From an uncultured Bacilli bacterium (GTDB lineage: Bacteria > Bacillota_I > Bacilli_A > RF39 > UBA660), in the NCBI GenBank assembly GCA_934130545.1, contig CAKOYD010000002.1, forward strand, positions 194,666 to 258,665: 64,000 bases of DNA, given 5' to 3'. Position 1 is the stretch's first letter, and the number at the start of each line of letters is the position of its first letter. The position numbers were made by a program, and so were the translations under genes. Positions 25,859 through 35,566 of this stretch are shown piece after piece. The notes under the pieces are model-generated. The model was not told the DNA's origin and searched no databases. It was given only the letters and a program-made list of their open reading frames with translations.

Positions 25859-26897
25859 TACTCTTATGATTCCATATAATATTTGTTTTTATTACAAATA
25901 TTAAAGTAAGTACAAACAATATTATATATAAAACAATACCATACATATTAGTACCTAACATCGTATTACCAATAGCATATATAATAGAGGCTACGGCAAA
26001 CAAGATATCTACTAAATATATAATTAATACTGTCTTACCTTGCCCTAAATTAAGTTTTAATAATTGATGATGAAAATGATTCTTATCAGGAGCACTTATT
26101 GGTTTATGATTAACTAATCTTCTTAAAATAGCAAATAATGTATCTAATATAGGAATAGCTAATATTAAACAAGGTACAGCAAAAGAAGTAAGTGTTACAT
26201 TCTTAAAACCAAGTAAAGCAATAACTGCAATAATATATCCTAAAAACATACTACCAGAGTCGCCCATAAATATTTTAGCGGGATAAAAATTATGATACAA
26301 GAATCCTAACGTACTACCTAACATAACAAATGTTAAAGTTAACTCTAATCCTACTGTATGATTAAGAAGTAAAGCAATAATACCAATCGTTAAAAAGTAT
26401 ATTGAAGCAATACCACCTGCCAAACCATCCAAGCCATCAATTAAATTAATACAATTAATAATGCCTACAATAAATATCATTGTCACAAGTGGTGCAAAAA
26501 TACCAAAATCTAAATATATTCCAAATGCTGATACATCTTGTAAGATAATCTTCCCATAGAAAGGTATAACTGCCGCTCCCGCTAACTGTCCTAACAACTT
26601 ATATTTAGCAGGCACTGGTCTAATATCATCAATAATACCCGTAATAATAATAATAAAACTCCCAATTAATATCGCATTCATCTGAATAGATTGTTGACCA
26701 AATATCATATATCCAATCAAAAATCCCCCATATATTCCCAATCCCCCTAATCTCGCAATCGGTACTTTGTGAACCTTTCTCTCATTAGGTAAGTCCATTG
26801 CCCCTATAAACTCTGCTATCTTCTTAACACAAGGTATAAACAACAACGTAAATAAAAATGGAATAATAATCATTAACATTTCTCTTTTTAAATTCAT
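25854..26897 (-). CDS. tagO: Undecaprenyl-phosphate sugar-1-phosphate transferase, TagO/WecA type
   Basis: A 347-residue, multi-spanning membrane enzyme of the MraY/WecA family that places GlcNAc-1-phosphate or a similar sugar on undecaprenyl phosphate. Visible motifs are PNERKVHKVPIARLGGLGIY, the DDIRP pair, NCINLIDGLDGLAGG, KIFMGDSGSMFLGY and the PDKNHFHHQLL His loop typical of WecA/TagO rather than MraY. It would start wall teichoic acid or another lipid-linked glycopolymer. glf follows it upstream in the same orientation. Confidence 0.93.
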   Translation of the reverse strand: MNLKREMLMIIIPFLFTLLFIPCVKKIAEFIGAMDLPNERKVHKVPIARLGGLGIYGGFLIGYMIFGQQSIQMNAILIGSFIIIITGIIDDIRPVPAKYKLLGQLAGAAVIPFYGKIILQDVSAFGIYLDFGIFAPLVTMIFIVGIINCINLIDGLDGLAGGIASIYFLTIGIIALLLNHTVGLELTLTFVMLGSTLGFLYHNFYPAKIFMGDSGSMFLGYIIAVIALLGFKNVTLTSFAVPCLILAIPILDTLFAILRRLVNHKPISAPDKNHFHHQLLKLNLGQGKTVLIIYLVDILFAVASIIYAIGNTMLGTNMYGIVLYIILFVLTLIFVIKTNIIWNHKSK

Positions 26898-26956
26898 AAC
26901 AAAACTCCTTTAATTACATTAATTTTACTACAATAATTAATATAAATCTAGTATCT

Positions 26957-28069
26957 TTAACACTTTTCTAATTCCATTTTTACCATATCTAACGCTGCAC
27001 TAATAACTTTATCCATATCATAATACTTATATTCTGCTAAACGACCACCAAATATAACATTATCTTCTTTATCTAATAACTCTTTATATTTCTGATATAA
27101 TTCACTATTCTTACTATCATTAACGGGATAATACGCTTCTAATCCTGGTTGCCAATCAATTGGATATTCTTTGGTAATAACAGTATCTGGTTGATTGCCA
27201 AACTCAAAATGTTTATGTTCAATTATTCGTGTATAAGGCACTTCGTGAGAAGTATAATTAACAACAGCATTCCCTTGATAATTATCTATTCCCTCTAGTA
27301 CCTCATTCTCAAACTTTAAAGAACGATATTCAAGTTTTCCAAATGAATAGTCAAAATATTCATCAATCATTCCTGTATATAAAACTTTATCTGCTACATC
27401 TTTATACTTATTTCTTTCCTTTAAATAATCTACATTTAATTCAACATCACAATTCTCTAACATCTTATCAATAATTACATTATAGCCCCCTATTGGTATG
27501 CCTTGATAACGATCATTAAAATAATTATTATTATAAGTAAATCTTACCGGAAGTCTCTTAATAATAAAGGCCGGAAGTTCTTTACATGAACGATTCCACT
27601 GTTTCTCAGTATATTCTTTTATTAACTTCTCATATATATCTTTGCCTACTAAAGAAATAGCTTGTTCTTCTAAGTTAGCAGGTTCTTTGCCATCTAAAAC
27701 ACTTCTTTGTTCAGCTATTATCTTCTTAGCTTCCTCTGGAGTAAAAATACCCCATAACCTACTAAATGTATTCATATTAAATGGCAAATTATATACTTCA
27801 TTTTTATAGCGTGCTATTGGTGAATTTACATAATTATTAAATTCACAAAATTGATTAACATAATCCCATATTTCTTTATCTGAAGTATGAAAAATATGTG
27901 CTCCATATTTATGAACATTAATCCCTAAAATATTCTCACAATAAATATTTCCCCCAACATGACCTCTTCTTTCAATTACTAAACACTTTTTACCCCTTTT
28001 AGTCATTTCATAAGCAAATGTTGCTGCATATAAACCTGACCCTACAATTAAATAATCATACTTTTTCAT
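26957..28069 (-). CDS. glf: UDP-galactopyranose mutase
   Basis: A 370-residue FAD enzyme that interconverts UDP-galactopyranose and UDP-galactofuranose. The nucleotide-binding start DYLIVGSGLYAATFAYEM...ERRGHVGGN is clear, as are HIFHTSDKEIWDYV, WGIFTPEEAKK, RFTYNNNYFNDRYQGIP and the C-terminal GRLAEYKYYDMD. Its presence implies a galactofuranose-containing surface glycan, matching the glycosyltransferase operon at 43-52.6 kb. Confidence 0.96.
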   Translation of the reverse strand: MKKYDYLIVGSGLYAATFAYEMTKRGKKCLVIERRGHVGGNIYCENILGINVHKYGAHIFHTSDKEIWDYVNQFCEFNNYVNSPIARYKNEVYNLPFNMNTFSRLWGIFTPEEAKKIIAEQRSVLDGKEPANLEEQAISLVGKDIYEKLIKEYTEKQWNRSCKELPAFIIKRLPVRFTYNNNYFNDRYQGIPIGGYNVIIDKMLENCDVELNVDYLKERNKYKDVADKVLYTGMIDEYFDYSFGKLEYRSLKFENEVLEGIDNYQGNAVVNYTSHEVPYTRIIEHKHFEFGNQPDTVITKEYPIDWQPGLEAYYPVNDSKNSELYQKYKELLDKEDNVIFGGRLAEYKYYDMDKVISAALDMVKMELEKC

Positions 28070-28120
28070 GATTCCTCCTATACTTAATAAAAGTATATCA
28101 TTACCATTTAAGTATAGTCA

Positions 28121-28150
28121 AATAAAAAATCTCAAGTAATTGAGATTTTA
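28121..28150 (-). terminator. Terminator after secG
   Basis: Minus strand: AAAATCTCAA and TTGAGATTTT pair around a 4-nt loop and are followed by TTTATTTG. Confidence 0.75.
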
Positions 28151-28360
28151 ACGTAAAGATATAAACAAGCATAGTACAAAGAATACTATTCCCAAAAATA
28201 AAGTAAGTCTACTAATAAATAATTCTAATCCTCTTTCTTTTCTATTAGCAAACAAATCAGAATTACCACCTTGAATAATATCGGCAGATTCTGCTTTACC
28301 ACTTTGTAATAATACTAATACTATTAATAAAATTGATACAATAATCACTGCAGTTTCCAT
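28148..28360 (-). CDS. secG: Preprotein translocase subunit SecG
   Basis: A 70-residue SecG with two membrane helices (AVIIVSILLIVLVLLQSG and FLGIVFFVLCLFISL). The loop SGKAESADIIQGGNSDLF carries the family's QxG...LF pattern. It supports Sec-dependent export with SecYE. A terminator follows the gene, so it is a short unit. Confidence 0.93.
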   Translation of the reverse strand: METAVIIVSILLIVLVLLQSGKAESADIIQGGNSDLFANRKERGLELFISRLTLFLGIVFFVLCLFISLR

Positions 28361-28402
28361 AATTCCCTCCTAAAAACATTTATATTATAACACATATTTA
28401 TC

Positions 28403-30079
28403 TTAATTAAAATAATTTAATATATCATTAACTAATATTTCTTTAATTTCTTTAGTTTTTCTATCCTTAACTTCTACTATTCCCTCGTTTACTTTCTTAC
28501 CAACTACTATACGATAAGGAATACCAATTAAGTCCATATCTTTAAACTTAATGCCTGCTCTCTCATCACGATCATCTAATAAACAAGAAACATTATTCTT
28601 ATTAAAATAATCATATAAACTATTAGCAACATTTACTTGTTCTTCATCTTTATTATTTATAATAACGATACTAACTTTATAAGGAGCTATATTAATAGGC
28701 CATATAATACCATCTTCATCATTATTTTGTTCTACTATTGCTGACATACATCTAGCTACTCCAATACCATAAGAACCCATAACAACAGGCTTTAAAGTAT
28801 TATCTTTATCAACATATCTAAGATTTAATGCTTCAGAATACTTCGTACCTAACTTAAATGTATTACCTACTTCAATACCTTTCTTAAAGTATAAAATACC
28901 ACCACATTTAGGACAATGATCTCCTTCCATAACATTAACTATATCACTAGCCATATCATACTTAAAATCAGATAAATTAACATTAATATAATGATAACCA
29001 TTACTATTTGCACCCACTACAAAGTTAGTCATCTTAAGTACTTCATTATCTACTATAACCTTACAATTAATACCAACAGGTCCTAAAGAACCAAACTTAG
29101 CGTCTACTATCTTTGCAACTTCTTCTTCGGTAGCAAACTCTACATCCATACCATGAAGTAGTTTACCAACCTTAACTAAGTTTAACTCTCTCTTACCACT
29201 AATAACACACGCTACTAGTTCTCCATCAACATTAACTATCATTGTCTTAGCCATCTTATCAAGTGATATATTTAAATAATTAGCTACATCTATTACACTT
29301 TCATATCCTGGTGTACTAACTTTCTCCATAGCCTTCTTTTCTTCTCTAACCATGTCATGTCCAACTACTTCAGATACTTCTATATTAGAAGCATAATCAC
29401 ACTTATCACAAAGAACTACCACATCTTCACCAATATCTGTAATAGCCTGAAACTCCTCTGACAACAAACCACCCATAACACCAGTATCTGCTCTAACAAT
29501 ACGATAATCCATTCCCATCTCATCAAATATCTTCTTATAAGCATCAAACATCTTCTTATAAGACTTATCCAATCCCTCTAAATCAGCATCAAATGAATAA
29601 GCATCTTTCATACAAAACTCTCTTGTCCTAATTAAACCATATCTAGGCCTTGCTTCATCTCTAAACTTATTTTGAAATTGATATAAATTAAATGGCATAT
29701 CTTTATATGATTTAATCTTACTACCTGCTGCATTTAAGAATAGTTCTTCATGAGTAGGCCCTAAAACATAGTTCTTATTAGCCCTGTCAACTAATGAAAA
29801 CATACTACTACCAAATGCTTTTCTTCTTCCAGAACTAACATAAACTTCTTCTGGAATTAAACTAGGCATAACTAATTCTTGAGCCCCTGCTTCATCCATA
29901 TATTTCTTAACAATACTTCTAATATTACTAAATACCAAATATCCCATTGGCATAAACATATACACTCCCGCACTACTCTTCTTAATCATTCCACTTCTAA
30001 CAAGCAAATTACCACTTACTGTCTCTTCATCTTTAACATCTTCTCTAATTGTATAAAAAAACGAATTACTTAATCTCAT
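28403..30079 (-). CDS. proS: Prolyl-tRNA synthetase
   Basis: A 558-residue class II synthetase of the bacterial long form. Catalytic motifs are present: SGVYMFMPMGYLVF, motif 2 KFRDEARPRYGLIRTREFCMKDAYSF and motif 3 GSYGIGVARCMSAI. The editing insertion lies between motifs 2 and 3, and the anticodon-binding domain ends DMDLIGIPYRIVVGK. Its ATG overlaps the TGA stop of the preceding transglutaminase-like gene (ATGA). No T-box leader is visible. Confidence 0.97.
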   Translation of the reverse strand: MRLSNSFFYTIREDVKDEETVSGNLLVRSGMIKKSSAGVYMFMPMGYLVFSNIRSIVKKYMDEAGAQELVMPSLIPEEVYVSSGRRKAFGSSMFSLVDRANKNYVLGPTHEELFLNAAGSKIKSYKDMPFNLYQFQNKFRDEARPRYGLIRTREFCMKDAYSFDADLEGLDKSYKKMFDAYKKIFDEMGMDYRIVRADTGVMGGLLSEEFQAITDIGEDVVVLCDKCDYASNIEVSEVVGHDMVREEKKAMEKVSTPGYESVIDVANYLNISLDKMAKTMIVNVDGELVACVISGKRELNLVKVGKLLHGMDVEFATEEEVAKIVDAKFGSLGPVGINCKVIVDNEVLKMTNFVVGANSNGYHYINVNLSDFKYDMASDIVNVMEGDHCPKCGGILYFKKGIEVGNTFKLGTKYSEALNLRYVDKDNTLKPVVMGSYGIGVARCMSAIVEQNNDEDGIIWPINIAPYKVSIVIINNKDEEQVNVANSLYDYFNKNNVSCLLDDRDERAGIKFKDMDLIGIPYRIVVGKKVNEGIVEVKDRKTKEIKEILVNDILNYFN

Positions 30080-30633
30080 ACTATCCTCTTCCTTACTTTA
30101 ACATTATCTTTATCTAAACTATTCATATAATTATTTAGCTCTCTAAATGACATACCATACGGAACATCAAAGAACTCTGTAACCGTACTCCAACGCCCAT
30201 CACTAACCATAATAAAGAACTTACTAATACTACTAATAGCTTCTTCATAACTATCAAACTCATGTATACCTAATTTTTTCAAATTACAATTCTCTATATG
30301 ATAAACTTTACCATTTAAAAAATAAAGTATAAAACAATGCATATAAACATTATATCTTGTTACATTACTATCAGCTTCATACTCTCTTATACAAAACATT
30401 CTACTAGGTATATCAAGTCTATCTAATAAATACTTCATTAAATATGTTTGTTCAATGCAACAACCCATCTTATGTTCTAAAACTTCTTCCAAACTAGAAG
30501 TGCGATAACATGCTCTAAAGCCAATCATATCACCAACATGTTCCTTATCCATATAATCAAGCCATCCATACTTTATATTTGTTCTTATAAATTCTAAAAC
30601 ATCTTTAGGTGTCTTAATTGCTGAAAAATCCAT
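30076..30633 (-). CDS. Transglutaminase-like cysteine-protease-fold protein
   Basis: A 185-residue protein with the transglutaminase-like catalytic plan: Cys in HKMGCCIEQTYLMKYLL, His in VYMHCFILYF and an acidic/Asn partner in VYHIENCN. The surrounding strands (RMFCIREYEAD) and size match small standalone members of the superfamily. Substrate unknown. It ends with TGA inside the proS start, so the two are translationally coupled. A role in spore-coat cross-linking is conceivable given gerQ nearby, but this is speculation. Confidence 0.7.
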   Translation of the reverse strand: MDFSAIKTPKDVLEFIRTNIKYGWLDYMDKEHVGDMIGFRACYRTSSLEEVLEHKMGCCIEQTYLMKYLLDRLDIPSRMFCIREYEADSNVTRYNVYMHCFILYFLNGKVYHIENCNLKKLGIHEFDSYEEAISSISKFFIMVSDGRWSTVTEFFDVPYGMSFRELNNYMNSLDKDNVKVRKRIV

Positions 30634-30714
30634 ACAAAACCACCATCACGCTACTAATTATAACATACTTTAAAAATATTTTACACAAATTATTAAAATT
30701 TTAATTATTTTTTA

Positions 30715-30743
30715 TTGACAATGAAAAAATAACTTGCTATAAT
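30715..30743 (+). promoter_or_regulatory. Consensus promoter of the tRNA pair
   Basis: TTGACA (30715-30720), 17-bp spacer, TATAAT (30738-30743); the first tRNA begins 13 nt later. Confidence 0.9.
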
Positions 30744-30756
30744 TAATACTGTCCTT

Positions 30757-30833
30757 GGGGAATTAGCTCAGTTGGCTAGAGCATCTGCCTTGCACGCAGA
30801 GGGTCAAGGGTTCGAGTCCCTCATTCTCCACCA
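30757..30833 (+). tRNA. tRNA-Ala (TGC)
   Basis: Acceptor GGGGAAT pairs with ATTCTCC, the D-arm is AGCTCAGTTGGCTAGAGC and the anticodon loop CTTGCAC reads TGC. The T-loop is GGTTCGAGTCC-like and CCA is encoded. 77 nt. Confidence 0.97.
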
Positions 30834-30835
30834 TT

Positions 30836-30912
30836 CGGAAAGTGGCTCAACTTGGTAGAGCACTTGGTTTGGGACCAAGGGGTTGCAGGTTCAAATCCTG
30901 TCTTTCCGACCA
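30836..30912 (+). tRNA. tRNA-Pro (TGG)
   Basis: Acceptor CGGAAAG pairs with CTTTCCG and the anticodon stem CTTGG/CCAAG encloses TTTGGGA, reading TGG. The T-arm contains GGTTCAAATCC and CCA is encoded. It begins two bases after tRNA-Ala, so both share one promoter. Confidence 0.97.
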
Positions 30913-30921
30913 TTTAGATTA

Positions 30922-30950
30922 CAAAGCCTTGCTAAACAAGACTTTTTTTC
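30922..30950 (+). terminator. Terminator of the tRNA pair
   Basis: AAAGCCTTG and CAAGACTTT pair with one mismatch around CTAAA, followed by TTTTT. The 354-bp stretch between protein genes here is filled by the promoter, two tRNAs and terminators. Confidence 0.65.
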
Positions 30951-30959
30951 ATACCTAAA

Positions 30960-30988
30960 AAAGATATTACTATTACCGTAATATCTTT
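30960..30988. terminator. Bidirectional hairpin terminator
   Basis: AAAGATATTAC pairs with GTAATATCTTT over a 7-nt loop, with Ts on both outer sides; it ends in the stop of the HEARH protein gene. Confidence 0.75.
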
Positions 30989-32117
30989 ATTTTTTTATAT
31001 ATAAATAAATTATTGTTCCTATACTAATTATTAAACCAAGTAAATATATTGATAAATATCCTCTACTTTTACCATTAACTAATTCTCTATTACTTTCAAA
31101 AGAATTAAGTCTTCTTTTTATATATTTATATTCTGCAAAATAAGTCTTTAAATAGGACCATAAACTAATCACTGTATGTACTTTACTTTTTGACTCATTA
31201 AGGCTTACCATTTGTCTTCTACATAATTCACTAGTATAATCTATAGCTTCATTAACAATACTAATTTCATCAGGAGTTAAATTATTCATATGCTCTAAAT
31301 CTTTAAGAAATGTCAAGCTAGAAAACATTGCATACACTATTCTTTTATCTAATTCTTGATACTTATCATTACTCATGACTTCACTGGGTCGTTTAAAACT
31401 ACCATCCCCATTAAGAAAGATACCAAGTACCGGTGAGGTATCTTTTATAAAATCGTGTTTAATTATCTCATTATCTCCAAATGCACTAGCAACTTTGATT
31501 ATAGGCAATACTCTATCTATCGTATAAGAAGCATTATACATCTTATAATCTTCTTGATAAAAATGTTCTACTCTATCAATCTTATCTTTAAGCTTCTCAT
31601 ACACTTCCAAATTATATTTTTTTAAATATTCCCTGGCCATTCTAATTCCATATAAATTAGCACCTATTTCGAAAGAATAACTATCATGGTGTTTCTTATA
31701 ATCTCTATTACCACCTACTTTTCTATAAAATTGTTCAATATCTCTTAAAAAACTCTCATAACTATATCTATCAAATGTCTTTTGCGCACTATGTCTTGCC
31801 TCATGATAACAAACATTAGCTAGCATAAAAATGCTACTTATACGTTTAGCCACAAAACTTCTTAATAGTTTATCAACAAAAACAACCATCGTTCCTTTAA
31901 AATTATTATAACCTTCACAAGGCAAATAACTATATTGATAAAAATCTTTCATTCTTTTATCAATAGTGTAACTACAATTAGTAAAAAAGTCAGGCTTAAC
32001 TATATCCGCAAAAGCCACTGGTCTAACATTTATATCAATGCCATACTTCTTTGATTCACTTTCAGTTATCTCCCTAGCTATTTTCTTCATTTCTTCAATG
32101 CTTATTTTTTCTTCCAT
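30987..32117 (-). CDS. Membrane-anchored protein with an HEARH (HExxH) motif, possible metallopeptidase
   Basis: A 376-residue protein I cannot place in a named family. It contains NVCYHEARHSAQ near residue 105, an HExxH zinc-metallopeptidase motif, with a candidate third ligand Glu in SYSFEIGANLYG ~41 residues later. The rest is mainly helical and a single C-terminal membrane helix (LSIYLLGLIISIGTIIYLYI) would tether it, probably with the catalytic part in the cytoplasm as no signal peptide is seen. The start at 32117 follows GAGGG. It sits just downstream of the PBP2B-type gene in the division cluster. Confidence 0.6.
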   Translation of the reverse strand: MEEKISIEEMKKIAREITESESKKYGIDINVRPVAFADIVKPDFFTNCSYTIDKRMKDFYQYSYLPCEGYNNFKGTMVVFVDKLLRSFVAKRISSIFMLANVCYHEARHSAQKTFDRYSYESFLRDIEQFYRKVGGNRDYKKHHDSYSFEIGANLYGIRMAREYLKKYNLEVYEKLKDKIDRVEHFYQEDYKMYNASYTIDRVLPIIKVASAFGDNEIIKHDFIKDTSPVLGIFLNGDGSFKRPSEVMSNDKYQELDKRIVYAMFSSLTFLKDLEHMNNLTPDEISIVNEAIDYTSELCRRQMVSLNESKSKVHTVISLWSYLKTYFAEYKYIKRRLNSFESNRELVNGKSRGYLSIYLLGLIISIGTIIYLYIKK

Positions 32118-32158
32118 AAATCCCTCACATACCACTAAAAGAATAATTACTAAACTAA

Positions 32159-34306
32159 TTAATAATTATTCTTAAACTTAATTATTACTTTATCTTCTAC
32201 TACACTATCCGGTAATACACTTTGCTCATATGCATATCCAATACCCTCAGTCTCATAATTGATACCTAACATCTTTAATATATTAGTAGCATCTTTATAA
32301 GACATCCCACTAACATCAATCATTTCTTTATTATAATTATTAGTAAGTAAATATACTTTATCATTTAATAATACTGTATTACTACCAGGATACTGATTAA
32401 CTACTTTATCTCCATTACCAATAACTACCGTACTAATACCTTTACTATTTAATTTACTAACTACATCATTAACATTCTTATTAATATAACTGGATAAATA
32501 AATATTCTCTTTTACTTCTTCCCCAGTATTAATATTTAAATATTTATTAATATTAGTAAGTACTTCTTTAACAGCAGGGGCAACATAATTAACTGAATCT
32601 TTTGGTTTTTGTAAAGCCATATATATAATTATTTCCGGGTCATCTTTTGGATACATTCCTGCAAAAGAATATGTATAATCATTAGCACCACTATAATACT
32701 TTCCTGACTTATTATCAAATATTTGTGCAGTACCAGTCTTACCAATAACATCAAACCCATCTATATAGTAAGCATAACCTGTTGCCTCACTAGGCTCACC
32801 ATTAACAACACTCTCCATTAAATCTTTAATCTTATTAATTGTACTTTCACTAGCTATCTTTCCAACCTCTGTCTTACCATATTCTTTCTTAACAACACCT
32901 GTATTACTATCAACTATCTTAGACACAATATATGGATTTAGCATAGTACCATTATTTGCAATACTACTTAATGCTTGTAGCATTTGTATTGGCGTTATCG
33001 TAATACCTTGCCCATAACCTGCTACCACCGCCTCGATATCATATTTAAAGGAAACATCTCCCGTAAGTTCTCTCGATAAACTAATACCCGTCTTCTTACC
33101 AAAACCATACTTATCATAACAACTAGCTAACTCTTTCTTCGTCATAACACCATCTAGTAGATTAGCTACTGCTATATTAGAAGAAAGTGCAAACCCTTTA
33201 TCATAAGTAATTTCTCCCCAACCAGTCTTCTTCCAGTCATATATTGTCGTTGTATCATTAGGATCAAGTACTGAAGTATATGTTTTTGATCCTGACATAT
33301 AAGTATCGCTACCATTATATCTTCCACTATCAATAGCACACATAAAACTAAATATTTTCATTGTTGAACCAGGCTCAAATACATAGTTAACAAATGGATC
33401 TAAGTAAGAAGACATATTTCTAATATTCGGATCAAAAGATGGCGTTGAAGAATAACCTAAAATAGCACCAGTTTTAGCATCCATAACTCCCATAACTACC
33501 CATGAAGCTTCTGACTGAGTACTAGTATCTTTAACAGCATTCTCAATAAATAGTTGAATATTATTATCAATAGTTAAATAAATATCATCCCCATTTACTG
33601 CATTCTTAACATACTCACGCCCATTAGCTATCTTATAACCATATCTATCTCTCTCATAAGTTATATATCCGTTCGTTCCCGTTAAATTATCATTAAAATA
33701 TTCCTCTATACCAAGTTCTCCAACCTTAACCACATTACCATCAACATCTTTATTTTTTGTATACCCCAGTAAATAAGAAGCAAAATCCCCATTAGGATAA
33801 TATCTCTTTGTACTCTTAATAAAATCTATCCCCGGTAAATTAAGGGATGCAATCTTCTCCATCTCTAACTGGCTTAAGTTTCTTCCACCACTACCAAGTT
33901 CAACCTGATAAGCATCTTTACTAAGTAATTCTATTAACTTCTCTTTACTAGTATTTAAATAAGGTTCTAGTGCAGCAGCAGTTTCTTCTATATTCTTAAC
34001 ATGCCTTAAAGTATCACTACCCTCACTACGTTTTTCATCTAAATAAGCAATAACCGTATAACTAGACACATCCTCTGCTAAAGCATTACCATTACTATCA
34101 TATATTGTCCCTCTTTCAGGTAGTATTGTATCTTCTTTAATATTTCTATTCTCAATAAACTGACTAATAGTTATATTACTAACCTTATAATTATAAGTAC
34201 ATAAATATACTAATCTTCCCCCTAAAACAAAAAATAAAAGAAAGATAAAAACATAAATATACTTATTAAGCTTAATCTTATTGTTATTTATCTTTCTATC
34301 TCTCAT
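32159..34306 (-). CDS. pbpB: Class B penicillin-binding protein with PASTA domains (PBP2B/FtsI or SpoVD type)
   Basis: A 715-residue division-type transpeptidase. One N-terminal membrane helix (~13-32) is followed by the pedestal with LPERGTIYDSNGNALAED, then catalytic motifs STMK (EPGSTMKIFS), SSN (LSSNIAVAN) and KTG (VIGKTGTAQ). Two PASTA-like repeats follow at ~600-715 (INKNVNDVVSKL and MIDVSGMSYKDATNILKMLG). Its place after ftsL in the mraZ cluster fits septal peptidoglycan synthesis. SpoVD of spore formers is similar and cannot be excluded. Confidence 0.9.
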   Translation of the reverse strand: MRDRKINNNKIKLNKYIYVFIFLLFFVLGGRLVYLCTYNYKVSNITISQFIENRNIKEDTILPERGTIYDSNGNALAEDVSSYTVIAYLDEKRSEGSDTLRHVKNIEETAAALEPYLNTSKEKLIELLSKDAYQVELGSGGRNLSQLEMEKIASLNLPGIDFIKSTKRYYPNGDFASYLLGYTKNKDVDGNVVKVGELGIEEYFNDNLTGTNGYITYERDRYGYKIANGREYVKNAVNGDDIYLTIDNNIQLFIENAVKDTSTQSEASWVVMGVMDAKTGAILGYSSTPSFDPNIRNMSSYLDPFVNYVFEPGSTMKIFSFMCAIDSGRYNGSDTYMSGSKTYTSVLDPNDTTTIYDWKKTGWGEITYDKGFALSSNIAVANLLDGVMTKKELASCYDKYGFGKKTGISLSRELTGDVSFKYDIEAVVAGYGQGITITPIQMLQALSSIANNGTMLNPYIVSKIVDSNTGVVKKEYGKTEVGKIASESTINKIKDLMESVVNGEPSEATGYAYYIDGFDVIGKTGTAQIFDNKSGKYYSGANDYTYSFAGMYPKDDPEIIIYMALQKPKDSVNYVAPAVKEVLTNINKYLNINTGEEVKENIYLSSYINKNVNDVVSKLNSKGISTVVIGNGDKVVNQYPGSNTVLLNDKVYLLTNNYNKEMIDVSGMSYKDATNILKMLGINYETEGIGYAYEQSVLPDSVVEDKVIIKFKNNY

Positions 34307-34341
34307 ATTAAGTCATTCCCTTCACTAATTATAATAATAAA

Positions 34342-34635
34342 TTACTCTAGTACTGTTTTAATATTTTCATTATTATAAGTTAAACCTTGCTCATTACTAA
34401 TATGTTTTATCTTTTCTAATGATACCATCTCATTAATCTTCATTACTAAACTTTGATTCTCATCACTCTTATTAGCTGCCTGATTCTCTAACTTTTGTAA
34501 TTCTACATTTATCTGTGATAAAGAAGATTTACTTAGTATTATCCCTATTACTAAAAATATTACCATAAAAGTAGAAAATTTATATAGCATCTTTTCTCCT
34601 CTTGTTATACCCCTTTTTTTCTTTTTCTTATTCAT
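34342..34635 (-). CDS. ftsL: Cell division protein FtsL-like
   Basis: A 97-residue bitopic protein between rsmH and pbpB, the standard place of ftsL. A basic N-terminus (NKKKKKRGITRGEK) is followed by one membrane helix (FSTFMVIFLVIGIILS) and a leucine-zipper-like coiled coil (INVELQKLENQAANKSDENQ). Sequence identity in this family is low, so the call rests on architecture and position. Confidence 0.8.
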   Translation of the reverse strand: MNKKKKKRGITRGEKMLYKFSTFMVIFLVIGIILSKSSLSQINVELQKLENQAANKSDENQSLVMKINEMVSLEKIKHISNEQGLTYNNENIKTVLE

Positions 34636-34639
34636 AATA

Positions 34640-35566
34640 TCATTCCTTTATTCTTTCTATTACTCTAAGTTTAGCACTTCTTGCACGGTTATTATTAGCA
34701 AGTTCTTCTTCACTAGGTGTTATACCTTTTTCTATTACTTTATAAGATGGTAAATATTCATCCGGTATAAATGGTAAACTCTTTAACTTATCATCTACTT
34801 CACTATACTTTTTAAATATATTCTTAACTACCTTATCCTCTAATGAATGAAAAGTAATAACTGATATTCTTCCACCTACATTAAGTAATTCTAATGAACT
34901 AACTAATGCCTTTTCTAAAACTTCTAATTCCTTATTTACTTCTATTCTAATAGCTTGAAAAGTACGACGTGCCGGATGCGTATTTCTCATTGCTTTCATT
35001 GGCATCCCACTCTTAATAATATCCACTAATTCTAAAGTAGTTTCTATCTTTTTATTATTACGATATTCCACTATCTTCTTAGCAATACTATAAGCATACT
35101 TTTCTTCACCATAATCTCTTATTATTCTAGTTAAATCACTAAGTGAATATTCATTAACTACATTATAAGCAGAAATTGGATTACTCCTATCCATTCTCAT
35201 ATCTAATTTAGCATCATTATGAAAACTAAATCCACGATCTGCTTCATCTAATTGTACACTAGAAACTCCTAAGTCAAATAATATTCCATCTACTCTCTCT
35301 ACACCACGTTTATGTAATTCTTCTTTTATATTAGCAAAATTACTTTTAATAACACAATAGTTATTACTTATTTGACTTAATTTTACATTACTATACTCAA
35401 TAGCCGTATCATCTTGATCAATACCATATAAGAACCCAGTATCTAATTTACTCAAAATAACACTACTATGTCCAGCATAACCCAAGGTAGCATCAACATA
35501 AATTCCATCTTTTTTAACGTTTAAACAATTAATTGATTCATTAAGTAATACACTTACATGTTTCAT
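34640..35566 (-). CDS. rsmH: 16S rRNA (cytosine-1402-N4)-methyltransferase RsmH
   Basis: A 308-residue SAM-dependent methyltransferase. The start HVSVLLNESINCLN, the SAM loop VDATLGYAGHSS and the family motifs GILFDLGVSSVQLD, RGFSFHNDAKLDMRMD, ARRTFQAIRIEVN and SFHSLEDKVVKNIF are all present. Its ATG overlaps the mraZ TGA (ATGA). The product modifies the decoding site together with RsmI. Confidence 0.97.
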   Translation of the reverse strand: MKHVSVLLNESINCLNVKKDGIYVDATLGYAGHSSVILSKLDTGFLYGIDQDDTAIEYSNVKLSQISNNYCVIKSNFANIKEELHKRGVERVDGILFDLGVSSVQLDEADRGFSFHNDAKLDMRMDRSNPISAYNVVNEYSLSDLTRIIRDYGEEKYAYSIAKKIVEYRNNKKIETTLELVDIIKSGMPMKAMRNTHPARRTFQAIRIEVNKELEVLEKALVSSLELLNVGGRISVITFHSLEDKVVKNIFKKYSEVDDKLKSLPFIPDEYLPSYKVIEKGITPSEEELANNNRARSAKLRVIERIKE

